Assembly (NCBI RefSeq): GCF_963678635.1
Contig: NC_087068.1
Span: 51,252,563-51,316,562, forward strand
Direction of reading: 5' to 3'
Source of the DNA: Symsagittifera roscoffensis
Taxonomy: Eukaryota > Xenacoelomorpha > Acoela > Convolutidae
DNA: 64,000 bases
The notes beneath the pieces were generated by a model. The model was given only the letters and a program-made list of their open reading frames with translations. It was not told where the DNA came from and made no database searches. Positions within the stretch are counted from its first letter, which is position 1. Each line of letters opens with the position of its first letter. This document shows positions 23,941 through 33,606 of the stretch, piece by piece. Position numbers and translations under genes: made by a program.

Positions 23941-25570
23941 TTCGGACCTGCTTCAAAAAAGCATTATTGAGCTAAATTATACGCTTGAAAGGCGACTTCG
24001 AAAGAAATATATAAGATTTTGAAATCAAGAAAATTTTTTTGATACAGAATGATAATGCTGTCAAAAGACTACATTGTTTGTTTTTTGTTCGGATTTTGTT
24101 TTCAGTACAATTTTGCAACTGTCTCATAACTATTTTTCATTAAAAAAAACTGTTTCTTCGTTTTTTGGTTCAATTGCTCCTGTGTTCAACTTAATTTTTC
24201 AACAAAACTTATTTTGCTGTATTTGGTTAAATGGAAACTACTTATTTTGCGAGTAAAATTCTGTTTTCGAACTCAAAACACAAATTAAATTTTACGATCT
24301 TAGTTTTTCATCATTTATAGTTTTATGGCATAACTGCATAGAGCGCATTTCTAAAAATTTGATAAAATTTTGAACAAATTGGAGCTGAATTTGCACACTT
24401 TTTTGTAGAGGATTGAGATATGTCAGAACATCTTCCTCGTGGAACTAGAAACTTGCGCTGTTGCAAAAAAGAATTTGAGCTTCTAGCATATTTCAAAGAC
24501 GAGCGGCAAAATTAAAAAAAAAACTTAACCGAATAGTTAAAATATTTTATTTTGTACTAGAAGTAGCCAAATGTGTAAATTTTTTCAGATAAGTTATAGT
24601 AAGTTTTTACTGTTGTTAGCATTTAATTCAAGAATTTATTATGAACGCTAGCAAAAAGAACAGCTTTAGTTTAAATCCAATTCTTCTCATAAATAGGAGC
24701 TAAATCAATTTTAAAGTATACAATGGTAAGTTCAATGGTAAATTTGAGCTTCCAAGGACTAGTTTATTTTCCACAAAATGCGTCAATTGAAGAGTTAAAA
24801 ACGTATATTTTTGTCACAGAACTCGTTTGTATCCAATTAATGTCAGTTTAGGTACTGTTTTGTAAGTTTTGCTTCATAATATTTTGACGATGGCAACTGG
24901 CTAACTTGTTATTTTATTCATTCGGTGAAATTAATTCAAAACATTAGAACAAAAAATTTTGGGAAGTCTAGTTACCAATATTTTTGATTAAGTGGTTTTT
25001 TGCTTGTGCCGTATGTGAAATAGTTCAAACCCGGCTTCGTCTCTCTGTGCAAAAACTGCTTGTTGCTGGCAGCACATCATATAAAATCAGCAGTTCTTCC
25101 TGATGCAAGAAAATTGTTTCTAACAATTTATGTGCACTCAACAAGATAAGATTTAAATTTAAAAAATTTTAAGATTAAAATAGTTTAAAAACCTAATTAA
25201 GAAATTATGCTTAAAAATTAAAAGTAACAAAGATAGCCGGTTGCAGTGCAAGTAGCACAAAAATTTTCGACCATTTTTTTAAATAACTACAAAATGAAGT
25301 TTTTTTACAACATATTTTTTGCGTGGTGCGATAAAAGGAGCTGAACAAAAGATTATATTTTGGACATTTTTAATTTTCATAATAAAAAAGCATTTTTTTA
25401 AAATGACGATTAAAAAAATTTAAACATAAAAAAAAAGAATTTTCAGTTTTTTTTTCAGATTTTGTGTTTTGGAATTTTTGTTTTCAAGATGGCGCTAAAT
25501 ATTTATTTTACTTGTTTTTTAGGACTCGAATGAAAAATTCGAAAACAAATACTAGTAATCTGCGGCTATC
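23941..25570. other. AT-rich DNA, nothing recognised
   Basis: No ORF with domain content, no splice-framed exon and no clear repeat boundary was seen on either strand. Confidence 0.5.
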
Positions 25571-25579
25571 CTTCTATAA

Positions 25580-25610
25580 TAAGCCTGCTCGCTCACTTTA
25601 CTTGCTCGAA
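25580..25610. repeat. Short dispersed motif, copy 1
   Basis: CCTGCTCGCTCACTTTACTT, followed by GCTCGA, recurs with few changes at 28441-28471. The two copies bracket the LINE fossil, but no wider homology was seen. Confidence 0.5.
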
Positions 25611-26399
25611 ATTAGACGATAAATCAAAAAATTCCAACCGGTTTCTCTCAACACTGGGAAAAACTTTGAATGTTTTTATTGTCGTCTGAATGACAACTAA
25701 CGGGGATTCAAAAGTGTATATCACTCAACACAGTCCAATGATTGTTTGTGTTATTTGCGTTTGCGTAAAAAAACAATTGAAAAAATTAAAACACGCAAAT
25801 ACAAACATCCTTTGCCTTCTAAAAAGTCGGATAGTCGGAATAATAATTCTCATTTTGTATAATGCAAAAAAAATCCGTCACTGCGAAAAATAAATTCAAA
25901 TAACTCTCATATTAAAATTTATGGCACTTTTAGATTCCAAAAATTGAAAAACATTTACCTATGTCCTTGTAAAAACTGGCTAGTCAGCAAGTTTTTTGAG
26001 CAACTAAAGCTTTAATTTTTAGATTAGAGAACAACCGGCAAACGCAGACTTAATACTGATTTTCACACCGTGCTATAAACAATTCATGTTAAGTGGTATC
26101 CCTAAAGTCGATTAAAACCTTTAGGACTGAATGTGTTTTTCAATGATTGTCAAGATCAAAGTCAAATCTTAAGGGTTACAGATGAATGTTCAACTTGAAG
26201 CGCATGGCCCTCATTTATTTTTTCAAGAATTTTTATAGGTCTAGGTCCGTTTTTGATTATTCTGATGAAAATGCTACAAACTCTGCATGTTTTTGTATAA
26301 ATTTCATAGTGAATCAGCTCTTGTTAAGATAGCGTTTTCTATAAACGCTGCTTAAAGTCGCTGCGTGAAGACAAATTTTTTTAATGACGTTTGTTCTGC

Positions 26400-27450
26400 A
26401 GTCGGTTTGGATAGTCTAATTTCTTAGAGGCTGTCCAATTTTCCAGAAGTGGCATGTTAGTGCACTCAGTAGAAGAAATCTCATTTTCAATTGTTAACAA
26501 TTTTTTGATGGATTCCAACAATTTAATACCACACGCCAAATTCAGAAGATAAGTTTATTTTTCCTCCCGTTTAGTCAAAAATTGATCTACCATAAATCCG
26601 AGATTTTCTACGATTAATTTTCTGGAGTTTTTTAACATAAGAAAGTTTTCTGAAGCATTTAGAAAAAAATGCAACAGCTTTTTTCCATGATAATCAAATT
26701 GATATCCATTCTCCCAATTTTGAAAAACAGCAGTGTATCATCAGCGTAATAAATTACCTTCAGCATTTTGGTAATTTTTGACTTCGATCATTTATGTGTA
26801 AATTGAGAATGGGTAGTCTTAGTTCTGTTCCTTTTGTAACAACTTGATTCAAATAAACTCAATCTGAAACCACACTTTTAACGCTTTAGTTTTTGTTGTC
26901 AGTTTTTTTCAAATTTTTCAACAATCTGCTGATTGGTGGAATCAAAAGTTTCGGAAACGTTGAGAAAAGCAGCAGGAACACAATTGCTCGTGTCAAATGA
27001 TCTTCGAAATCCTTCCGTACAGAATTGTAGTGATTCTATAGTTAAACATGATGCTCGAAAATTGTATCAAATCTTACGTTTACGATTATCTTTCAACAAA
27101 CATTCAATTTTTGTTTATATTATAAGTTTCCAAAAGTTTCGACATCGCACCAATATTTGATATCGGCCTATGAATTTCTGGCTCCATTGGATAATACTGG
27201 ATATTTTTTCAATTGAAAGAATTGGAGTTTTTTTAAAGTCGAACCAAATCTTCGTAGTTTTTTGAACTGATTGAAAAAAAGTTTTAATGGTTTCGTATAT
27301 ACTATTTAAACCAATTCCTAGTGCCCACGATGACTTACCAGAATGACCTGGAGGCTTCCTATGGTTTTAACCCTTTAATTCTTTTAAAGATGTTTCATAT
27401 TTAAAATTGATTAATTCATTTTCAAATAACACTTTGCGGTAATTTAAAGT
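26400..27450 (-). pseudogene. Degenerate LINE reverse transcriptase
   Basis: Reading the minus strand from about 27450 down, in changing frames, gives the block order of non-LTR retrotransposon RT. There is a KPPG segment near 27350, then MEPEIHRPISNIGAMSKLLE at about 27190-27130 (the usual RPIS...SKLFE block), AAFLNVSETFD near 26950-26970 (motif A, Asp changed to Asn), GTELRLPILNLHIND near 26810-26840 (normally GS.LGPLLF..YIND), and YADDT at 26734-26748 with the catalytic pair kept. Several frameshifts and stops show that it is a fossil. Family-level assignment (Jockey, I or CR1-like) is not possible by eye. Confidence 0.75.
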
Positions 27451-28440
27451 GTTGCGTTTTACTTCGTTTTTAATTCAAAAAGTACAAAATTCGTTTATGT
27501 TTATAATTAGTAGGTGCTCCTATTGTTGTGTCTGAAGTAATACTGTCAATAAACAAAAATGAAGAAGCAATATTTTAGTTCAGCAAAATAACTTCTCTAC
27601 AATTATCATTATGTCTGACTCCATAGGAATTGCGGAGCATTGATATATTATTTGTAGTTTTACTGAGTTTTGTCTTTGATTTTTTTCCAGCGTTGCCGTT
27701 CATTTTTGCGCGGTTGAAACAATGTCCTTTTGATCGCATCACCTTCTCAATTTACTTTAGGTATAGCGTTTCTAATAAACACTAATTTAAGAGGTGCACA
27801 GGACTGGATACCTTGCGCTGTATTTTTGTGAAAATTTGGAATTTTTTTCCGGGTCATTCTTTCATGAAAAGATCACCAATGGATTTATACAATTTGTAAC
27901 ACCTTTTTCCTCATGTAAATTGTTGAGAAACAAGTACTGTTGAAAACCTTTTTCCGCAATTTTTTTTGGCGTGAAACAAAATAACAAAATTAATTATTTC
28001 TAGGTTTCACTGTTTTTGACTTTTTTTGCTTCGAGAGTAACATTTATGTCATTAACTTAGCACTTACCTAGAAAAGTTTACCTGCTCATTCATTTTAAAA
28101 ATATACGCAATCGGTATTACGCAATCGAAATCAATCCATTGTAATCATTTTTTTTTTCAAAATCATCAAGAACTTATATTCTTGATTTAAACATCATCAA
28201 AAAATTATATTCATTGTAATCCGTTTAAAATGAAAAAAAAAGAAATAACATAAATTTTTTTTTAAATAAAATTTTTCTGCGTATATATTTTGCATATCCC
28301 TCTCACAATAACTCTCTTTTCAGTTTTAACTCTTCAAAATTTACCCCAATCCCTTCACGTTTATCTGTTTTTCTCATCTTATCTTCTCTACACACAAGCT
28401 CCCCACTGACTTCACCCCCGCGAAGTTTTTGTCTATATTA
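27451..28440. other. Probable remains of the LINE 5' part, otherwise unassigned
   Basis: Minus-strand reading near 27400-27480 still looks like the region before the RT. Beyond about 27720 no coding sense was found. A/T-rich tracts follow. Confidence 0.35.
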
Positions 28441-30166
28441 ACTCCTACTCGCTCGCTTAACTTGCTCGAATAAAAAACTAAAATTTTTAAGCAGTTTTTC
28501 TTAAAACATAAAAAACTTTCAAAACTAGCTTGAACCATGACTGCAAAAGTTTTTTAATGATTTTGTTAGTCATTTGTGCTAGCTGATTTTGCAGAAAAGT
28601 GAAAGAAACAAAAAACAGACACCCAAAAACATAGTTCCTCCCTAATTTCCTTGTTAGAAACAATAAGTAGAATACGAACAAAAACTTTTTTTGTAGCCGG
28701 TTATCCAAGTGATTTAGAAAAGCTATCGAACTTTCAAAATTGCAAAACAGTCTGAAGCCCATAATAAATGAGTTGATCTAAAATCTCGGCTATTTGTCAA
28801 CCATATAGTTGGCTTCTGCTATTCGCAAAGGGTCGAAATAAACTATCAGGCCCGACTAAGCATCGCCCGTTGCTTTTCCCCCTAAGCTGAGTTGTATTGT
28901 TTAAATAAACTGTTTTTGCGACGTTATTTTGGATTGAGAAATTACACTTGGTACTCCTATTGCAGGAAGTCGGTCAGGCTGTGGTAGAACTGAAGCTAAA
29001 GGTATCGGAGCGATTTTGAGCGGTACAGTGTTTTAGGTATTTGTTTGTGGAATCCAAAACAGCGAAGAAGATCAAAGAAAAGTAGCAAAGTTGCGGATTC
29101 CGCAACACTTTTGATTTTGACCTGTTGCGGAGTCCGCTTACAATGCACAGATTGCACAGTTTGGCCTCGTAATGGTGAGAACTTGTTTTCGTACACTATC
29201 ATTGCCATGGCGAGGGATGCAAGACACGATCTGACAATCTTAAACTGAGCGCCTTACCACTGCTAAATGACACATAGTAGTGCTTTTTACCACTAAGTGA
29301 GTTCAAGTATTCAAATTAAAGTTGAATTAAGTAATTTGAGCTCTACATATTCCCACAAAATGCAAAGTGTTATGAGAAAAATTTTTGAGAAAATAAATTG
29401 CTCACTAATTTTTGGTTTTTTAATGGTAAATATCACGAAATTGGCATCAACCAAAGCAGAAATTAGATTCAGTACTGTTTTTTTGTGATGTATGGTTTCA
29501 AAAGAAATCTTACTCTCTTGCTAAAAACTTCGAGTTTATCGTGGAAACTGAAAGAAAGGGACAATGATGTCAGAAACGGTTTGGTGATTAAATTTCTGGC
29601 TTGTATGTAAACTACCATGCTCAGAATTTTTTGTAAAAAAGTCGAAGACTTCGAGTCTCCGGAGACTTTAGCAGCATTCATTGGTGGCTGATCAAATTCA
29701 CTTTTTAAAGTGTCTTTGACGAGAAATTACACTGAAGTTTAAGAAGAAGTGCGCGTCCCAACGTGCAAATTTTTGGTCGGAAGCTATTAAAAACTAAGCA
29801 AAAAATGACCTGTATTTTTTAAAGAAACAATTTGTTCGAATTAAAAAAAAACATTCCAACAATGTTTTCGAAAAATTGTTTTCCTGCTAATAGCCACTTA
29901 AAAAAATCTAGATTTGTTTTTTCAATTCATCGGACTCCCAGCTCTCAAAATTTAAGAGCCACTGCTGAATCTTGAAAATTTTTCCGTAGTTTAACTAATT
30001 GAAAAAGTTACCAGGAAGTAGGAAGTTTTTTATTGTAAAACATTTAGTTTTTGGTGGCTTGATATTTAATAGTCGGCCCAATTTTTTTGCTCGTTTCAAA
30101 ATTGAAAAATTTAATTCAGTGTTTGAAGCTAACTGATAGAAAAAATATGCCAGGAAAAGTTTGTTT
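28441..30166. other. Unassigned, with a slightly GC-richer patch
   Basis: Short motif copy at 28441-28471. The patch 28980-29240 includes a perfect 17-base palindrome GTTGCGGATTCCGCAAC (29090-29106) and a related half-site about 25 bases on. No exon could be supported. Confidence 0.4.
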
Positions 30167-30171
30167 CAATG
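30167..30171 (+). repeat. Target-site duplication CAATG, left
   Basis: CAATG directly precedes the left LTR and is repeated at 32191-32195 directly after the right LTR. Confidence 0.9.
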
Positions 30172-30480
30172 TGTGGTACAGCACTTACTGCAAGTGCAGT
30201 AGCCATTGTGATATTGCTGCACACTGACCTTGGGATTCATATTGTTATTTGTAATTATGCTGCTATATTGTTATTAACTTAGTATAAAGGTCATTTGGTG
30301 TGGAACACCGAGTTGCCTCATTTTTAGTGTGAAGCTCTACGTACACAAGATACGGCATTATGAGCTGGTTCGTGGAACCGAGAAAAGCAGCAAACAAAAC
30401 TCAGCTTTCAAAGATTAAATTAACGCTTTGAACTAAACATTTGTTTTCGATTGAGTCACAGCATTCCATCCCCTATCACA
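30172..30480 (+). repeat. Left LTR (309 bp)
   Basis: Begins TGTGGTACAGCAC and ends CCCCTATCACA, the usual TG...CA ends. It aligns without gaps to 31882-32190. Confidence 0.95.
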
Positions 30481-31480
30481 TGGCGCAGCCAGCAGGATAC
30501 ATGGCACTGGATAATCGAACGGACATGGGCATCCCAGTGTTCTGGACGTCAGCTAGTTCGGATCCACCGAGGAGTTTTATAATTTGGTTGGATCAATTTA
30601 TGCTAGCAGTGACGGTGAAACAAAATGTGAATCCCGAGTAATACTAAAAGACCCAAAAGAAGTTGTTGATGAGCCAATGCCTCGTCCAGAAACTCTGGGA
30701 GAAGCAGAAAGTGCATAGGCAGTAACGCACCGGGAAGCAAGAGATAGATTAAGAAGAGACAAAGTAATACTTGAGAACCAAGAAAGGAGGGAACGCGGAC
30801 CTAAAGTCGGACATACTGTGTTCTATAATGAAGTTCAAAAACGACTTACGTCTCGTTTATTCCTGGCACTTGGTACCGAGGGGAAAAAGAAATTCGTGCA
30901 GAAAAACCCACACGCGGAAGTTTCAAAACTTGAATTAAGAGAAATGGTGGCATTGGCCGAAGCATCATTCGAAAAAACACGAAACATTACGTACGAACGA
31001 TATAGACTAGTCACCAGAGCTCAAGAAACAGGGGAGACGTTAGAATCGTTTCACGCGGCACTAACTGCACAAGCAGCTACGGCCGAACTGAGCGGTCTCG
31101 AAGAAGAATTGGTTCAAAATTTATTCATATCTAGAGTGAAAAATACAGCATTGCAAGATACTCTGACGTTCGAAGCCTTCACGCGAGACGAAGTACTCAA
31201 ACGAGCTATCAAATTTGAGCAGAGTAAACAAACCACACAAGCGTTTCAGAAATCAGGGAATGGAAGCACAGGAGTGGGCCAATTGCGGGAGACACAGATC
31301 AAAATAAAACAAGAACCCATAATGGCAGTTGGTAATAAAAATTCAAACTACAGAAGACAAAATAAAAACCAATCTCAAAAGAGATAGAATGACAATAAAA
31401 GTACAAATCCCCGTTCAGACCAGAAACCATGCACACGATGTGGAAAATTATTCGGTTCAGTTCAAGAACAAAGGACCAAG
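30480..31480 (+). pseudogene. gag: Broken gag of the small LTR element
   Basis: ATG at 30480-30482 straddles the LTR/PBS junction, and the frame runs to TAA 30639. The sense then moves to another frame (from about 30635), is stopped by TAG 30716, resumes through a helical Gag/capsid-like region (30719-31384, with a YERYRLVTRAQ segment typical of retrotransposon Gag), and meets TAG 31385. In the same frame beyond that stop is CTRCGK, the first half of a retroviral-type zinc knuckle, but the His and last Cys are missing. Three lesions make it non-functional as it stands. Confidence 0.8.
30481..30498 (+). promoter_or_regulatory. Primer-binding site
   Basis: TGGCGCAGCCAGCAGG starts at the base after the LTR's terminal CA, the expected position and TGG start for pairing with a tRNA CCA end. 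The tRNA was not identified. Confidence 0.75.
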
Positions 31481-31870
31481 CAGATATGGGAATCCCTATA
31501 AGCATTCAGTAAAGTTGGTCAGCTCTAATCAGGATTTAATAGATCTCAACATGGCAGCTATCGAGGCTTATCGAATAAAACTGGTAAATTTTAGAACGGA
31601 CGTGAACAAACCGGAGGATACAAAATTGGGCCTACTTGAGAAACACTTGATCAGACAAAAATTTGGCAGTGAAGCATTAGACGTTTCGAGAAGTTGGAAT
31701 GCATCGTGGCGTGTTCCCCTGAATTTTGTAGACAAAATTCCTGACAAACAAGAGAAATGACAAGTAGAGACAGCCTCAAACAAATTTTTTTGCAAAACTA
31801 ATTAAAACTGAGTGTAAAACTCATAGTTATTTATTGAATTTTGTAAGTACAGTATATAAAACTTATTTAA
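31481..31870 (+). other. 3' internal part of the small LTR element
   Basis: A frame open to 31760 encodes a charged stretch without recognised domains. It may be the displaced end of the polyprotein left after a deletion. An AT-rich tail runs to the purine tract. Confidence 0.4.
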
Positions 31871-31872
31871 CC

Positions 31873-31881
31873 CAGGGGGAG
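31873..31881 (+). promoter_or_regulatory. Polypurine tract
   Basis: AGGGGGAG lies immediately 5' of the right LTR's TGTGG, the standard position for plus-strand priming. Confidence 0.8.
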
Positions 31882-32190
31882 TGTGGTACAGCACTTACTG
31901 CAAGTGCAGTAGCCATTGTGATATTGCTGCTCACTGACCTCGGGACTCATATCGTTATTTGTAATTATGCTGCTATATTGTTATTAACTTAGTGTAAAGG
32001 TCATTTGGTGTGGACCACCGAGTTGCCTCATTTTTAGTGTGAAGCTCTACGTACACAAGATACGGCATTGTGAGCTGGTTTGTGGAACCGAAAAAAGCAG
32101 CAAACAAAACTTAGCTTTCAAAGATTAAATTAACGCTTTGAACTAAACATTTGTTTTCGATTGAGACACAGCATTCCATCCCTTATCACA
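31882..32190 (+). repeat. Right LTR (309 bp)
   Basis: Same length as the left LTR, with about 12 substitutions and no indel. It is followed at once by CAATG. Confidence 0.95.
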
Positions 32191-32195
32191 CAATG
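32191..32195 (+). repeat. Target-site duplication CAATG, right
   Basis: Matches 30167-30171. Confidence 0.9.
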
Positions 32196-32560
32196 CCTTT
32201 TGATATCGAAAAATTATTTTTTTTGGAAAATAATCCATGATTACTTTTAAGAGACACATTTTTGTTCTAGTTTGTGTAAAAATGGGAGTTCTCGAATGAA
32301 TATAAAAACAGATAAATATATGCACGAAAATGATTGGATTATTAGTGATGTAGTTTGTTTCTTTTCCCCATATGTTTTTTTTGTTTTTATTTATCGTTTT
32401 CGTATTTTGTTTATTTCCTGTCCAGTTTTGTTACATTTAACAATGTTGTTTTTCAGCTAAATGTGAAGGGAAACTAATCGGAACAATGTTTTGTCTATCT
32501 ATCAGATTATTTTGATGGTCTTTTTACCCACACGAGGGGAAAAACAGTTTTCGGTTCATT

Positions 32561-32574
32561 CTTGCCATGGTAAC
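32561..32574 (+). promoter_or_regulatory. X-box-like RFX site 1
   Basis: CTTGCCATGGTAAC fits the RFX consensus GTHNYYATRRNAAC at all specified positions except the first. It is about 950 bases before the eag ATG. Confidence 0.3.
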
Positions 32575-33113
32575 TCAAACATCTTTTTCCTGCATCAATT
32601 TCAACAACGCTCGAAGCGTTAACTTCCCTTATTTTCAAATGGAAAAAGGAAGAAAATGGTTGCATTCGCGTCGATTATAAAACAAAAAAGCACCTATTCA
32701 GTCTGCATTCCTATTCGTTGGTAAGAATTGGTTGAAAAACAACGAAGGAACAGGCAACAGTTACATAAGCAGTTACAGAAAGATGGTGGGTTTTTGTATT
32801 TTACACAAAAGCAGTTTTTTGAGCAGAAAGTGACTTATTTCCTTCTTACAGCTTCAGCGCTTTGCCATTCATTCAATTTTGACTGTTTTGTCGCTGTTAA
32901 TGACGAAATTCAACTAAGCGTCCGGTCTATGCAGCTCAATTTATTTCTTGAAAAATTCCATTTTCTTTTTATTTCTGGGCAAAAATAAGGACGTTTAGCC
33001 CGCATATTATCGAATCTTTTTGAAATGAAACAATATTGAACATTTCACGCTAAATTCTCAGCCGGAAATTCACCTTGCGTTTTCCTTGGGTTTTGCCGTA
33101 TTATACATACAAC

Positions 33114-33127
33114 TTTGCTATGGCAAC
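33114..33127 (+). promoter_or_regulatory. X-box-like RFX site 2
   Basis: TTTGCTATGGCAAC also fits the consensus except at position 1. It is about 400 bases before the eag ATG. Confidence 0.3.
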
Positions 33128-33527
33128 CTAATACTCCTAACCTTTGTTCTTTTACATTTTCCCCCTTTTGATGCCTTTTTTGAAACCCTTATAATTGATT
33201 TTTATCAACAAGAACTGCCGCTTTCCTCTTGGTGTAGATTTTTTACTAGCAAAAGTCAACAATTTTTTATTTAAATTATGAGAAATATTGATTATGCCAG
33301 TAAAATTTTAAAAACGAAGACCAAGTTTGGTCGATTTTACAGGCTTTTTGTTGAAATTATGTTTAATTTATAATTAATAACATAAGTTCAATGCATTAAA
33401 AACGTTTATTAAAGTTCAATTTTAATCAGAATTACCTGGAAACTGCGTGAAATGAGTTATTTTTTGATCGGCTTGATTTCAATTTTCTCAAATGGAGGTG
33501 AAACGTAAAAACCACTGAGCCGGAAGT

Positions 33528-33606
33528 ATGCCAGGAGGACGCAGAGGCCTACTGGCCCCCCAGAACACTTTTCTGGACTCCGTCATCAAGAAAGCTGATG
33601 AACAAA
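33528..33606 (+). CDS. eag: eag exon 1 (residues 1-26)
   Basis: ATG in CGGAAGTATGCC, donor AAA|gtgagt, phase 1. It encodes the PAS-cap that modulates gating in EAG channels. Confidence 0.93.

Larger units (their letters stand above)
30172..32190 (+). mobile_element. Gag-only LTR retroelement, complete ends
   Basis: 2,019 bp with two 309-bp LTRs, TSD CAATG on both sides, a PBS starting at the first internal base, a purine tract before the right LTR, and an internal region that encodes only a broken gag. No protease, RT or integrase is present. It was probably mobilised in trans, or lost pol by internal deletion after the first zinc-knuckle cysteines. The LTRs differ at about 12 positions (about 96% identical), so the insertion is not recent. 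Confidence 0.93.
32196..33527 (+). promoter_or_regulatory. 5' flank or 5' UTR of eag
   Basis: 1.3 kb between the LTR element and the eag start codon, with no coding exon seen. It contains two X-box-like sequences (below). The transcription start cannot be placed. Confidence 0.4.

Noticed and set aside
28966-29001. Possible 36-base exon between ttgcag and AAG|gtatcg
   Set aside because: Splice-like edges only, with no neighbouring exon, homology or phase partner.
32676-32702. TATAAAA with a TCAGT initiator as eag core promoter
   Set aside because: The spacing is about 24 bases instead of about 30, and there is no transcript evidence.
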